A stretch of DNA of 64,000 bases, from contig JAXDDX010000043.1 of NCBI GenBank assembly GCA_034670405.1, positions 558,001 through 622,000 on the forward strand, written 5' to 3'. Below the pieces are notes generated by a model. That model was not told the DNA's origin, did no database searches, and saw only the letters and a program-made list of their open reading frames with translations. This stretch comes from Hoplostethus atlanticus (Eukaryota > Chordata > Actinopteri > Trachichthyiformes > Trachichthyidae). The position numbers and the translations under genes are program-made. Numbering within the stretch: position 1 is the stretch's first letter; every line of letters begins with the position of its first letter. Shown here piece after piece: positions 1 through 11,232 of the stretch.

Positions 1-357
1 GTTTATCCCTGGATACACATGTACAAATTGGAGTTGCACCAATATGAAGATTTGGAGGCCAATACCAATATTTTATGCATTGAAGCTGCTGATTGTTGAT
101 CTAATATGGCCATATTTGGTATCTTGAAAAATCTGATCATTTTTATTTTTAAAAATCCAAATATTCAGTGTTTTCCTCCAGAATTCTATTCTGGAAAAGC
201 CTCTGAAACAGCATTTAGACTATGGGACCATAAAACTCTCCATTGAAACCCAGGATACCACCACTACTGCTGTTGCTAATAATGATAAAACATTTACGCA
301 TTCTTTTGTGGAATGTTATCAAAAGGTTGCAATGGAATCAGTTCAGTATGAGGGCTT
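1..357. other. No recognisable feature
   Basis: AT-rich sequence with no supported gene or repeat. Confidence 0.5.
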
Positions 358-441
358 CCAGTGGTTCCCAATCCAGTCCTCAAGTACCCCCTTGTCCTGC
401 AGGTTTTAGCTCCAGTCAGGCACACCTGAACCAGTTAAGGT
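358..441 (+). repeat. Fragment of a hAT-type MITE
   Basis: It begins ccagtggttcccaatccagt and ends with a cacacctgaacc stretch. It resembles one end of a widespread vertebrate non-autonomous hAT family (CAGTGGTTCYCAA). A complete small relative lies at 35687-35804. No second terminus is seen here. Confidence 0.5.
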
Positions 442-1650
442 ATGTCTAACATAATGAAAATGCTAGATGGTATTTTATTTTAAAAAACAGCTTTAAGACT
501 TAGTGCCGTCTCATTAGCAGTTGAAATATTTGTCATTGCGGTCTGAGGAGGGGTTGAATGAAGATGGTATCCACACTTAATACCAATGATTAAGCCCATC
601 TGTCTGTTAATGCTGCTAGGGAACGTGTGAGGAAAAACAATTTACTGTTGTCCCTCTTGGTTTAACAGAACATACTGAAAGAGATAGAAATTAAAAGCTA
701 GCATTGTCTTAGTCTGTTTTTAAGTAGATAGAGTTCATAGCAGACTAAGAAATCAAAGCTGAAAATTGTCCCGCTAATGTCAATTCCCATACAAATCTGA
801 TGTTGAAACTGATGTCTGAATCTGGATTGAGTTAAAGTGTTTACACTGCACTGATCCAGCTTCTCCTTTATTCTGCCGCCCTCTGATCAACAACTGGCGG
901 TGGTCTAGAGTGTTAAATATGGTTCCGATTATTGACAAACCAGAGAGCGGAGAAATATGTTTGTGATTATTGGTTATGATTATAATTAGAGGAGGACAAT
1001 TACACTGCTGTTGAAATACTGAGGAATCTACATATGAAGTCTACGTGTGTGTGCAGACAAACAAGTTGAACTCCAAGGCAACAACATGATCTGTGTCTCT
1101 CCTGTGGAAAAAATGTTTTATTACTACATCTTCCATCACCGGCTGTCATAAACGTACAATCTCTGAGACCCATATGACAGTTACGGACTGTCTTACACCA
1201 AAGTAGGCTGTATCTAATTATAGCGTTTGCAGTTCTAAACCAGAAAATGCACACATATCCCACATAGTTGTTCATGTTCATGATAGGATCATAGCAATAA
1301 ATTAAAAACATGACTAGAGGAGAATAACATAGGTCAAAACAGATTATATAAAAGAATAACAATGTATTTTAAGAAGTAATTTAAAGGGGTATTATGCAGC
1401 CTATGACTTTTATCACCCTCTATCGTTAACGAGTGGGAACTGCAACAACACTGACAAGTCCCTGGCACAGCTTATGGTGGTCTTCAATGAGCTGCTGTAG
1501 TGTTTGGGTGGAATGAAAAGCTGCAGACTTTACCTCCCTAGTGGTTTAAAAAAATTATTCATATTGGCTGGGTGTTCCAGAGCCTTCCAGAGTCATAACA
1601 AGTGTATTATTGTCCCTCAATTGGTAGAGAACAGGATATTACAGCCAAAT
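442..1650. other. Unannotated noncoding stretch
   Basis: The short open frames on both strands have no recognisable domain or coding character. I see nothing else in it. Confidence 0.5.
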
Positions 1651-2194
1651 TGTTACGATCGTGTACAGGACCCAAGTGCAAAACCACAGACAACAGAGGC
1701 GAAGGTAGGGACAAAACCAGGTTTTACTAGGGGATAGTACAGAGGGTGGCAGGGTAGGGAAGGCAGGGGAAGACGGGCTGGAGCAGGAGTGGGATGAACA
1801 GGGCTGGGAGACAGGCAGGCAGGGTAGACAGACGGTGGTAGGTCGGCAGGCGGGGGGTCAGGGAAAGAGACTGGATCTGGATACAAGAACAACAGGGTTA
1901 GTAAGGCGAAGGAGGAACTTTGAGAAGATTCTGCAAAGCGGCCGAGAACGAGACTGACGGGGCAGTACAAACAACAATCTGGCGATGAGTGGATGGAAAG
2001 CCGGGGTTCTTATGCTGGTGGTGATGAGATGATGGATAGCAGGTGTGCAGGGTAGAGCAGGTGAGCGGGAGGTGGTGATGAGTCAGGGAGGAGCCGGGGT
2101 CTGGAGCCACACCCGCCAACACACACACACAGACAGACAGACAGAGACAGACAGGTAGAGAGACTGCTAGGAGGCAGAGGTGGAGGGCGTGACA
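1651..2194. mobile_element. Probable non-autonomous DNA transposon (GC-rich, inverted TGTNACG ends)
   Basis: The segment starts TGTTACGATC and ends ggagggcgtgaca, whose reverse complement starts TGTCACGCCC, so the termini are imperfect inverted repeats. The interior is GC-rich and purine-biased, unlike the flanks, and includes a CA/CAGA microsatellite at about 2118-2155. No transposase frame is present and no clear target duplication was found, so the superfamily is open. Confidence 0.45.
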
Positions 2195-2239
2195 CGAATA
2201 TTAGTGTGTATAAGTGTGCAGAAGACTCTCTGTATCGTT

Positions 2240-2720
2240 AAAAGTTAAAATCAATATAATCTTGGCAGGTAAAGGACCAAAAGATGAGTCAATAAATTGG
2301 ATTTGTCTGAATTTATATTGGGACATCCAGTTCTTGACAGCAGATTGCCATGTAATACAACCATTTTACTAGGATCATAATGGTTTAACTGCAAGATACA
2401 CTTGGATATTTTTGGCTTAGCAAAAAATGAGGTGCTATGCTGATGAATACTAGCCAAGGGCAGACCTATATAAAGAAGACGCTAGTGGCTCTAGAACTGA
2501 GCCTTGAGGCACACCATATGTAATCAGTGAGTCTGAAGAAACAATATCATCAATAGAGACTATTTCACTTCTGTTTATTTCTGTTTCATAGGTAAGATGA
2601 GAACCAATCTGGTGCTGTTCAAGAAGGGAAATGTCTTCTTTGCTGAGTGCAGTAAAAATACAATTTAAAAATTGACATAATACTTTATTTGACCTAACAT
2701 GACAAAGGCTTCAAGTTTCA
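2240..2720 (-). pseudogene. LINE reverse-transcriptase fragment (L2/CR1-like)
   Basis: The minus strand reads GVPQGSVL (RT box with the conserved PQG) at about 2480-2515, followed by LPLASIHQH-like and SKMVVLHGN-like text. This matches the layout of fish L2/CR1 reverse transcriptases. The YADD region is degraded and both ends are truncated. Confidence 0.6.
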
Positions 2721-2869
2721 GTGTATTCTGTACCTCAAGTGTATGGAGCACAGAATCTAGCAGCCTGTCCCAGATCATTGCTGACCTGAGGAACCTAAAG
2801 CATTAGTCAATCATGAGAGTCATTTAAGGTCCAACTCTCCAGTCAATTAGTGATGTAAAATAAAAAAAG

Positions 2870-3900
2870 TAATTTAAGGTAATTTAAGTGCTTTATAAAT
2901 AAAACAAACCAGTGCTGGTTTCACCTTTTGATATAAAATACAGTGATGAGTATCATAGGCATCGCCAGTTATAAATCTAAGAGCTGAGTGGCAGACAGCA
3001 TCTAGGTTCTTAAGAGTGTAGACTACCGCATGGCTATAGATTATGTCACCATAGTCTAAAACATAGAGAAAGGTTGCTTCCACAATCTTTCTATATAGAA
3101 AGCCTAGCTTCATCCTAAATTTTTGGTCAAGATATCAATGTGGGTATTAAAAGTGAATTTGTTATAAATCCATATGTCTAAATATGTATACAGAGAAACC
3201 CTATGAATATGGGTATGATTATATGAGTATTGATTTGCACATTTCTATAATCAATATTGCTAGCTTTGGAAAACAGCATACTTAGTTGTAGCTGCATTCA
3301 GTACAAGTTTGAGACTGACACTGACTGCAAGCTGCATTTCTCAATAGCCAGATCTACAGTCAGCATAGCAATAGAGGACTATGTCATCTGCATAAAGGTG
3401 TATATTATCAGTATGTTCTTAATGTAAATAATGAACAGGATAATATAGAAAATACCTAATATAGAGCCTTGTGGCACACCCCTTATATTCACACATTATG
3501 CTTGTGCATCACCCAGCATTACACATTGAGATCTATCTGATAGTTAGTTTTGAAACCAACTACAGGCAGCAGGATCAAAGCCAATGCACGCCTCTGTAAT
3601 AATAGAGAATGACCAACTGCATTATTCAGAAGCCTAACCAGTGAGGTAGCGCTGATGGTACTATAAGCCACCCTAAATTTAGATTGGTGAGCACAAAGCT
3701 TCTGTCAAGGTAGTCATTAAGCTGTTTAATTACTGTAAGGATTCTAAAACATTTGCTAAGGACAAGATTGCTTTTTTTCCAATCGCCTGAATCTCCACCT
3801 TCATGCAGTGGGACAACAAGGGCAGTTTTCCAGGTTTTTGGAAAAAATTGTATGTAAGTTATGTTGAGAAAGAAAGGATCTAGACTATCCTCCTTAATTG
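2870..3900 (-). pseudogene. LINE reverse-transcriptase fragment (jockey superfamily)
   Basis: Minus-strand pieces in several frames run in domain order. FFPKTWKTALVVPLHEGGDS lies at about 3770-3850, GVPQGSILG at about 3435-3490 and the catalytic HLYADDIVLYC at about 3370-3400. The thumb-like KLGFLYRKIVEATFLYVLDYG...ALRFITGDAY stretch is at 2874-3113. Frameshifts and stops separate them. The clade is probably L2 or Rex1-like; the element is dead. Confidence 0.75.
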
Positions 3901-4435
3901 ATCTCTTTGTATCTTTGTATTTATATCAAGTGGGGAGCACTATTCACACCATGAAAACATACAGTCAGATCATCTAAAAGGGAAGGCCCTAGTTTATTAC
4001 CAGAGATTACCAGCAGTAATAAAATACCTTTTAAAGGCAGAGTTTATCTTTGCCTTTAATCAACCACAGTGTTAAAAGTATTAGTATAGAAGCTTAAAGC
4101 TAAGTAAGCCTCAGGGATTTGTAGTGTATGAAACAAGGTTGAGTTTCCCTTTTACTTATATCTCTAATGCAACCGACAGGGCAGTGATCATTGATACCAA
4201 GATCAAAAACTGCTCGTCATAATTTGTTCTGGCCTATTAGATCAGTAGAATTAGATCATTTTGTTGGATTTTTCAAGTTTGGACGAGTGGATCTGCAGAT
4301 TTCTCAATTGAGTCAGCAGCAGCTGAAGGAGGCCCATAAATTCCCACTAATGTGAGTGAGAATGTGAATGTGACGTCTGGTTCATTGACAATCTAAGGGC
4401 ATTTTCTAGCTTCCTTCCACAGTCCGCCTCCTATG
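3901..4435. other. Unannotated, possibly 5' continuation of the LINE relic
   Basis: No clear motif is visible. It may continue the minus-strand LINE, but this is too decayed to support. Confidence 0.3.
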
Positions 4436-4437
4436 CA

Positions 4438-4465
4438 CAGACACACACACACATGCAGACAAACA

Positions 4466-4530
<65 letters not shown>

Positions 4531-4531
4531 A
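4438..4531. repeat. Compound microsatellite (AC)n-(ACGC)n-(AC)n
   Basis: An uninterrupted AC run, about eight ACGC tetramers, a short GCGCGC core, then a second AC run. Alternating purine-pyrimidine sequence of this kind can adopt Z-DNA. Confidence 0.95.
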
Positions 4532-4689
4532 TCTTATCTTCAAAAAAGATAGTAATAAAAGTTGGATACTACTATGATGTATAATATGAATTTGTGTCAT
4601 AGAGATTTATCTCAGCCTTAAAAGGTGGTAAAATGAGTTTAGTTTGGTTCACCAGCTGCTTCCACTGCATGTGGGCTTGTGGGTATGAA

Positions 4690-5533
4690 GTTTCAAGCAT
4701 AGCAGGGGAGGTAACAGAAGAAGGGGGTGGGGCTGGGAGTGTGTGAGTGGGCGGGCTCGGGGCGTTGAGGCAAGAGCATCCCAGGACACAGCTCCTTCCC
4801 ACTGCTTAAAGAGGATACTGGTGCTACTACTACATGCTGCAGGATTTCTACTTTTCTGCCATAGCAGCTTACTAACTTCTGCAGAATAGTCCAATCTCTT
4901 CTGAAACTACAACTAACCATCCAAAGCACACTACTGCCACTTACATTTAACTTGGAATGCTTTGAGACTTGCTCTTAAATGAGAGTGGAATTTCTTCATT
5001 TTCTCTACTACTACTATTAGTATATAACAACAACAGAAACCTAATTTAGCACGGACTCTGCAGAGGGATACTACTGCTGTAATGACCAGAGAACACCCTA
5101 CAGCTGCATACTACTAATTGTACTACTTCAGTATATACTATATAGAATATATTGGTACTATTAGAGAATACTACCCTTGCTGAGGGACAGTGCAGCAGCG
5201 TACTTCACTGCCTCTACTACAGATAACGCAGTACAACACAAGGGACAATTTAACTAATGCAGTAATTCATCTATGGGATGAGATGCAACTGAGCTCCTAC
5301 GTCAATCTCCTGGATAACGGAGCAGAGGAACTAAACCTTCAAAACATCAGCCAGCTGAAGCTTTGGGGTTCTGGCTCCCAGTATATGGACCAGTCTGTGG
5401 GACCAGTTGGTTCTGGGTACAATAAGTTTGTAGCTGCAGATCCGTCTGTGTGGACTTTGGATTAAAGTGTGTGTCCTTTTCAACCTGGATGCTGAGACGT
5501 TTCCATTCCTGGAGAAGCAAAAGTACTGTTTTT

Positions 5534-5589
<56 letters not shown>

Positions 5590-5637
5590 ACTCAGTCATT
5601 TTCTGTCTCTTTGGATTTATTTGGCGCGGAAAGCGAT
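4690..5637 (+). promoter_or_regulatory. Candidate host promoter/5' UTR region
   Basis: GGGGTGGGGC and GGGCGGGCTCGGGGCG look like Sp1/KLF-type GC boxes at about 4722-4760 in otherwise AT-rich sequence. About 900 bases of non-repetitive sequence follow, including a (CT)n tract at 5538-5586, leading to an ATG at 5638. This could be the start of an unidentified + strand gene or a distant 5' exon. No TATA box or conserved protein supports it. Confidence 0.25.
5538..5586. repeat. (CT)n microsatellite
   Basis: A pure CT dinucleotide run just 5' of the candidate first exon. All long frames across it are artefacts of the repeat. Confidence 0.95.
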
Positions 5638-5808
5638 GAGATTTACCTTGATCGAGGAAACCGAATGCTCGTCCTTGTCTCTCCTCATTGCTTTGGGACT
5701 CTCATTTTTCCTCTCTTCCTCTCACCGCTGTCTGCCCATTCTGCAGCCCGTCGTAACAAAACCAGATCTCTGCTCCGACACGAGGCTGGCTCCTACCATA
5801 GAGGGTGT
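5638..5808 (+). CDS. Candidate signal-peptide exon, unidentified
   Basis: An ATG with a purine at -3 opens about 57 codons: an N-terminal MRFTLIEETECSS, then a strongly hydrophobic LLIALGLSFFLSSS segment that looks like a signal peptide, then a short cysteine-containing tail. Possible donors (GTGTGT after GAGG, or GTAAAT a little later) lie at its end. I do not recognise the protein and see no following exon. It could equally be chance sequence next to simple repeats. Confidence 0.22.
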
Positions 5809-6022
5809 GTATGTAAATGGAGGTGTGTGTGTGTATGTCTGTATTACATTCTGTAATCTCTAACCCCTTATGAGTGTGTGTTTCATCATGAAAGAGTTTA
5901 TTTCTTTAAGAGGAGCAGAGTTTCTGGGTTTCCAGGACTGAGAAATGAGATAGACTAGGAACTACTGCTTGATTAAACAAGTTTAGTTTACACTCATCAT
6001 TGTTTTATGAAAACTACTCTGC

Positions 6023-6024
<2 letters not shown>

Positions 6025-6082
<58 letters not shown>
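6025..6082. repeat. (GT)n microsatellite
   Basis: About 28 uninterrupted GT units. Confidence 0.97.
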
Positions 6083-6083
<1 letters not shown>

Positions 6084-8480
6084 TGCGTGACAGCCTAGAG
6101 ATCTATGCTCTGTAACTATGGGTCCACTGCTGTTGTTATTTGTAAAGCAGCCTGTCTATGGGTCGCGATACCGATTACAGCAGATGAATAGGACCTGGTT
6201 CGGATCCTGATACTGAGGTAGAACCTCTTTAGAACCAGAACCACTGGACGAGACCAGACTCGAGTGAATTGCCGCTGGATTGGACCTACACAGCGGTTGT
6301 TTTTCCCAGCAGAATCCAGGATATTTCACACAGCATTTTTCCAGTTTCTGTGGATTCTCCTGGACCAGGTCTTCCCTATCCCCCTGGAATCTGGCTTTTG
6401 GCCCCAGCAGGAGCTCTAACAGTGCTGGACTGAACTGAAACAGGATATTTTGTTCAGACCCATTAATCCCCACTTCCCTGGTTCCCTGTGGACTCAACTG
6501 GAACTGGTCCCCCACCCCAAACTCCCAGTCCTGAGGCTGAGTCCAGGTGTCGGCAGGTAATGGTTGGGAGAGACCAGCCGGGCCAACGGTAAGAACTTGG
6601 AGCAGCCTGACAAAAATTGTAGCTTCTACACACACATTTTACAGTAATAGTAATACCAGGGGAGTTCGGTAATTTGATTTTGCCCATGAATGTCGGTAAT
6701 TCCAGTCAGCCAGACTAAAATCTTTTACTGGGGAACCGTGGTAATCCAAGGACCCACCACATAATGTCACCCACGGTACAGCAAAACAAGCAAAACTCAT
6801 TGCACTCCATATCATTGTAACGCCAGATGCAGCAGCTCCTGCCCTCTATCCGCTATTTTCCTCTATTTTTTTTTCAAGGTGCCAAACTATACTATCTTGT
6901 AATTAATTCTTCATTTTACATTATATTTTCATCTTTTTTTCCCCTGCTGAATCCTATTACTGTTGCTGCTGCAAAGACCCAATCTCCCCATGGGGGATCA
7001 ATACAATTTGATCTATTCTAAAGAGTCTAATGAGTCCCGGGAGTAAAAATGACCCTGTTACGCCAGAGTTCATTCAAAATACAGTAGGTCATTTCACGAA
7101 GAAAATTCGGAGACAATTCGGAGACAATTTCCGTGGTCCTGAGGTAGAAATGACCTCCCCTGGTAATACTAATGCCACCCGGAGAGGGTTTAGACAACTC
7201 AACCATACTAGAGTATTACCATTTTTTTTTTACAGCCATTGAAACATATACACAAATGTTTAAACCTAAACACCAAACACATTACTGACCTAGACGTCCC
7301 TGCACGTCACCACATTAACAACAAATACTTAGTTACTGTTTAAAATATGCTTCTGCTTGACATATAGCAGACATTACTTGACACACAAGATAAATAGACA
7401 TTTTGAGGCATTCAAGTTTCGTTTTTTATTTCATTATTATGTTTATTATTATCCATCTTAGTTTTGTTGCCAACCCCTGTTTCTGCTGAAGGAAATGTTG
7501 CTCCTCAGCCTCAAAATGTTTGCCACATATATCATGGCCTGGTTCCGACAATTGCAGCTGTTTACACTTTCAGTTTTAAAAGGAGTTAAACGATTTTTAA
7601 CCGAGCGTGGCAGTGCACAGGTCGGCTACATTACAGACAGAGCAGGGCTGGGATCAATTTGCTTTCATTAAACAATTCAGGAAGCAGTTTTTCTTCTTAA
7701 TTTGTGGACTTCTGACAAGAGAAAGTTTCATATTCAACATGTTATGAAATATTCAAGAACGAATGTGCTGTGGCTTGAAAATAGTGTCTGGTAACATTTT
7801 TGATTAATTTTGAAATAAATTCACCCCAGAGGCAGCTTGGCAATCAGCTGATAAGCACAGAAAACACACATACTGCACTGTGTATACGCAGTGGAGAGTT
7901 TTGTCCCCCCATTTCCATTTCCACTTTATCTGATTTAGTAGTGAGCTGTGGTTTGGCAGTATAGAAGACACTGTCAGCTTGCCGGACTGGAGTGGTCAAT
8001 CCATGACTGACTGGACCACAGCCATAGAGTTCACTCTATTCAACCCTTGCAATACCTAGAACAAAGAACAAAAAACGGATTTACTGCAGTAACTGTCGAT
8101 TCTGGAGCCACACACACTCCAGAAAGAGGACCAACCACTCTGCCAATGGAAGACCTTCAAAGTCAGGAGGATGTCTTTTCACCACTCATTATAATCTAGA
8201 TTGAAACCTCAGACATCTGAGATGTTTCTGGAAAACTAAAGCAAAAATCCACAACATTTTCAAATAAATACATTTCCGTTTTGCTACTCTAATTGATCCG
8301 AAAAGAGAAAGAAAAGGGCACTGCAGAAACTCAAATGTCATCAACCGTAAATCCAAGGAAGAAGACATCACAGGACTGGACACACTGTTTGACAAGTGAT
8401 CTCTATTTAGTTATTGGTACATTTTAAAAGAAATATGAAATCATGCTGTCAAACAAACAATAATTGTCATCAAAACTGAG
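6083..8480. other. Unannotated noncoding stretch
   Basis: A 159-codon minus-strand frame (6156-6635) has no recognisable domain. On the + strand the same interval ends in a good donor-like GGCAG|GTAATG at about 6558, which would suit an untranslated exon, but nothing confirms it. The rest is AT-rich with no recognised repeat. Confidence 0.4.
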
Positions 8481-8497
8481 TATGCACTGAGTTTGTT

Positions 8498-8632
8498 AGG
8501 TGATTACTTGTGGTTGCTAGGGTGTTACTAGGTGGTTGCAAGGAGATTACTTGTGGTTGCTAGTATGTTATAGGTGGTTGTTAGATGCTTACTACTGGTT
8601 GCCAGATCTATACAGAGTGGTTGCAAGGTGAT
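8498..8632. repeat. Degenerate tandem repeat of GGTTGCTAGGTGRTTACT type
   Basis: Successive imperfect copies of ggttgctag, gtgattacttgt and aggtggttgc. Such GGTGGTTGCTAG minisatellites are common in fish genomes. Confidence 0.7.
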
Positions 8633-8831
8633 GAGGGAGTAGAGGTCCAGCACCAGGAGCAGCCCAGTATCACCTCTGAGGAAATGACAGGGCAGGGCAA
8701 ACACTCCATAAGTGCACGTTATAAGAATGACATCATATGGATATAGATGTAGGTATAATTGTCAGTCTCTCTCTCCCGTCTCCTCCCTTCTTCCCCCTTT
8801 CCTTCTGTTTCTCTCTTAATCTTCCAAATAT

Positions 8832-8872
<41 letters not shown>

Positions 8873-8875
8873 GAG
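8832..8875. repeat. (GA)n microsatellite
   Basis: An almost pure GA run; the adjacent 8764-8815 stretch is pyrimidine-rich. Confidence 0.95.
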
Positions 8876-8879
8876 GTCT

Positions 8880-9560
8880 GGAAATATTGCCATGATTGGG
8901 CTCTGAACATGAACCTCAAGAACGCAAAAATCATCATGATATTCCAAAAAAGGCAAGAAATCAGGAAAACAGATATCCTTTTTTATTAGGTAACCCAATT
9001 ATTGATCACTGTCAATGGTACTACCTTGGGTTAAAAATCAATGTTTCACAATAAATCCACTAAAAGTGAAAGTCTATAGAATTTTCCTCACAATTAGGAA
9101 GATAAATGCGTAGAATCGCCTTTCTGTCAAATGGAAGACATCATGAAAACAAAAGCAAAAGCAAGAAAGTGCACCAAACAGTTTCAAAATAGATGCTGAA
9201 TGGTTAAATATGTATAAATGACAAGTCCAGTTAAAAACATTTAAACCTAATTGTAATCTGGCCCTGAACAGAGATTACAAATTAGCTGATTACCTTCACT
9301 CTGTCATAAATAGTAAGCAGAGACAACTTCTAACCAAATACAGGCTCAGTGACAAGAAAACACAAAAATACATGGCAACCCAGAGAGGAGTGAGTGTGTG
9401 GTCACTGCATGACAGGGAAGGTTGAGACTGAGATACACTGCCTCCTCCACTGTAAAAAAATATTTCTCCACAAGGGGAAAAATTCCTGGGTGACAGGATA
9501 ACAGCATCAATTGCAGCCAAATATGTCACAAAAACTAACTATTATAAGTAACTATTATAT
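8880..9560 (+). pseudogene. LINE 3'-part relic
   Basis: The + strand shows MNLKNAKIMIFQKR (typical post-YADD text of LINE reverse transcriptases) at about 8908-8950, then remnants matching LTKYRLSD and a degraded cysteine/histidine tail. Several stops and frameshifts occur. The clade is not certain. Confidence 0.55.
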
Positions 9561-9949
9561 GGATCTAAATTCTCTACTTACATTTTACTTCCTGGAACCT
9601 TCCCCCCTTGCATGTGTTGTGTGTGTTGGTGCGTGTGTGCACCCCGAGTTGCAAATGAAGTAATCTTCTTCTATCTTCTTCTATTGTTTATTTTAGGATT
9701 TCCTGTTATTTTCATGTGTTCTGCCATTAGAGTGTATTGCAAAATAATTTGAAATAAAACTTGAATATCTTCAAAAGTAAAAGTTGTACCAATAACAACC
9801 AAAATTCATTTTTGGCATTCCTTTTGGTCAATTTTAAAACACTTTTATAGACATTTTTCTGAACCTGTAGTCAACATATGTGCCAAGTATTGGAAGATTG
9901 GAAAAATGTGTTTTTCAAAAAAGTAAAAATTACATTTTAATTTAAAAAA
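9561..9949. other. Unannotated AT-rich spacer
   Basis: No motif beyond a short GT-rich patch near 9615-9640. Confidence 0.5.
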
Positions 9950-9951
9950 TA

Positions 9952-10738
9952 CACTACCGCTCAAAAGTTTGGGGTCACTTATCAATTTCCTTATTTTTGA
10001 AAGAAAAGCACAATTGTTTTCAATTAAAATAACATTAAAGTGATCAGAAATACAGTCTAGACATTGTTAATGTGGTAAATGACTATTATAGCTGGAAACG
10101 GATGATTTTTAATGGAATACATAGGCTACATAGGCGTACAGAGGCCCATTTTCAGCAACCATCACTCCTGTGTTCCAATGGCACATTGTGTTAGCTAATC
10201 CAAGTTTAACGTGTTAAAAGGCTAATTGATCACTGAAAACTGTTGTGCTGATTAAAGAAGCAATAAAATTGGCCTTCCTTAGGCTAGTTGAGTGTCTGGA
10301 GCATCAGCATTTGTGGGTTCGATTATGGTCTCAAAATGGCCAGAAAAAAAAGAACTTTCTTCTGAAACTCGTCCGTCTATTCTTGTTCTGAGAAATGAAG
10401 GCTATTCCATGCAAGAAATTGCCAAGAAACTGTAGATCTCATACAACGGTGTGTACTACTCCCTTCACAGAACAGCGCAAAATGACTCTAACCAGAATAG
10501 AAAGAGAAGGGAGGCCCCGGTGCTCAACTGAGCTATAGAGGACAAGTACATCAGAGTCTCTAGTTTGAGAAACAGACAGGTCCTCAACTGGCAGCTTCAT
10601 TAAATGGTACCCGCAAAACACCAGTCCCAACGTTGACAGTGAAGAGGCGACTCCAGGATGCTGGCCTTCTAGGCAGAGCAGCAAAGAAAAAGCCACATCT
10701 GAGACTGGCCAATAAAAGGAATGTCCAAAAACATGCAA
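9952..10738 (+). mobile_element. 5' half of a Tc1-like transposon
   Basis: A TA dinucleotide is followed by the inverted-repeat end CACTACCGCTCAAAAGTTTG, a known fish Tc1 terminus. An ATG at 10336 starts text resembling the N-terminal Tc1 helix-turn-helix region (MARKK, then EGYSMQEIAKKL in shifted frames, then a basic RKRRGRPR-like hook). Stops and frameshifts are numerous. The catalytic half and right terminus are absent, so the element ends about where a different repeat starts (10741). Confidence 0.75.
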
Positions 10739-10740
10739 GT

Positions 10741-10800
10741 GAATTGGAGATTCTAAATTACCCATAGGTGTGAATGTGAGCATGGTGTGTTTGTCTGTCT
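10741..10800 (+). repeat. Fragment of a common fish interspersed repeat
   Basis: gaattggagattctaaatta followed by cccataggtgtgaatgtgag is a phrase shared by many fish repeats. It abuts the truncated Tc1 copy. Confidence 0.4.
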
Positions 10801-10817
10801 ATCTAGCTGTGTTAGTA

Positions 10818-11166
10818 TGGACGTTTTTAATGGACCTTAATATCCGTAACCCACAGGAGACAATCCACCAATCTCCATCTACTGACTTGCAGTGGTACAT
10901 GCCCATTTGGTGCACAATGTAAAGTGGTCTACAAACAAATATTTTGTGATCCACAAATTCGCATGCAAAATTTAGATCTGAAAATGTTCTGGAACTACAA
11001 ATATAAATACATGAAATGTAAAATGTGTGTATTTCACATTTGTTCTGCATTAGTTCTGCATTTTTGCAAGTCAATCAAATTTATTTGGAATATTTGTGGA
11101 TCGTGGTACATATTTGTGGATTGTCTCCTGTGGGTTACGGATATTGAAGTCCAATGAAAACTTCCA
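10818..11166. mobile_element. TA-flanked MITE with about 50-bp inverted ends (mariner-like)
   Basis: The left end TGGACGTTTTTAATGG... and the right end, read in reverse complement (TGGAAGTTTTCATTGG...), match through about 50 bp including AATATCCGTAACCCACAGG. TA dinucleotides flank it at 10816-10817 and 11167-11168. The 349-bp interior encodes nothing convincing; the frames crossing it are shadows of the inverted repeats. Confidence 0.8.
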
Positions 11167-11232
11167 TATGTTAGCTCTGTTCAATTCCAAACAGTGTAGA
11201 AGCAATGCATGGGAGAAACTTTGGTCTCTTAA

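Noticed and set aside
1000..1362. 120-codon minus-strand frame
   Set aside because: Cysteine/phenylalanine-rich with no recognisable family; typical of AT-rich noncoding sequence.
5450..5863. Two long overlapping frames across the CT tract
   Set aside because: Length comes from repeat translation; only the part from the ATG at 5638 was kept, as a weak candidate exon.
6156..6635. 159-codon minus-strand open frame
   Set aside because: No domain, signal or conserved motif recognised; proline/glutamine-rich chance-like composition; not listed as a gene.
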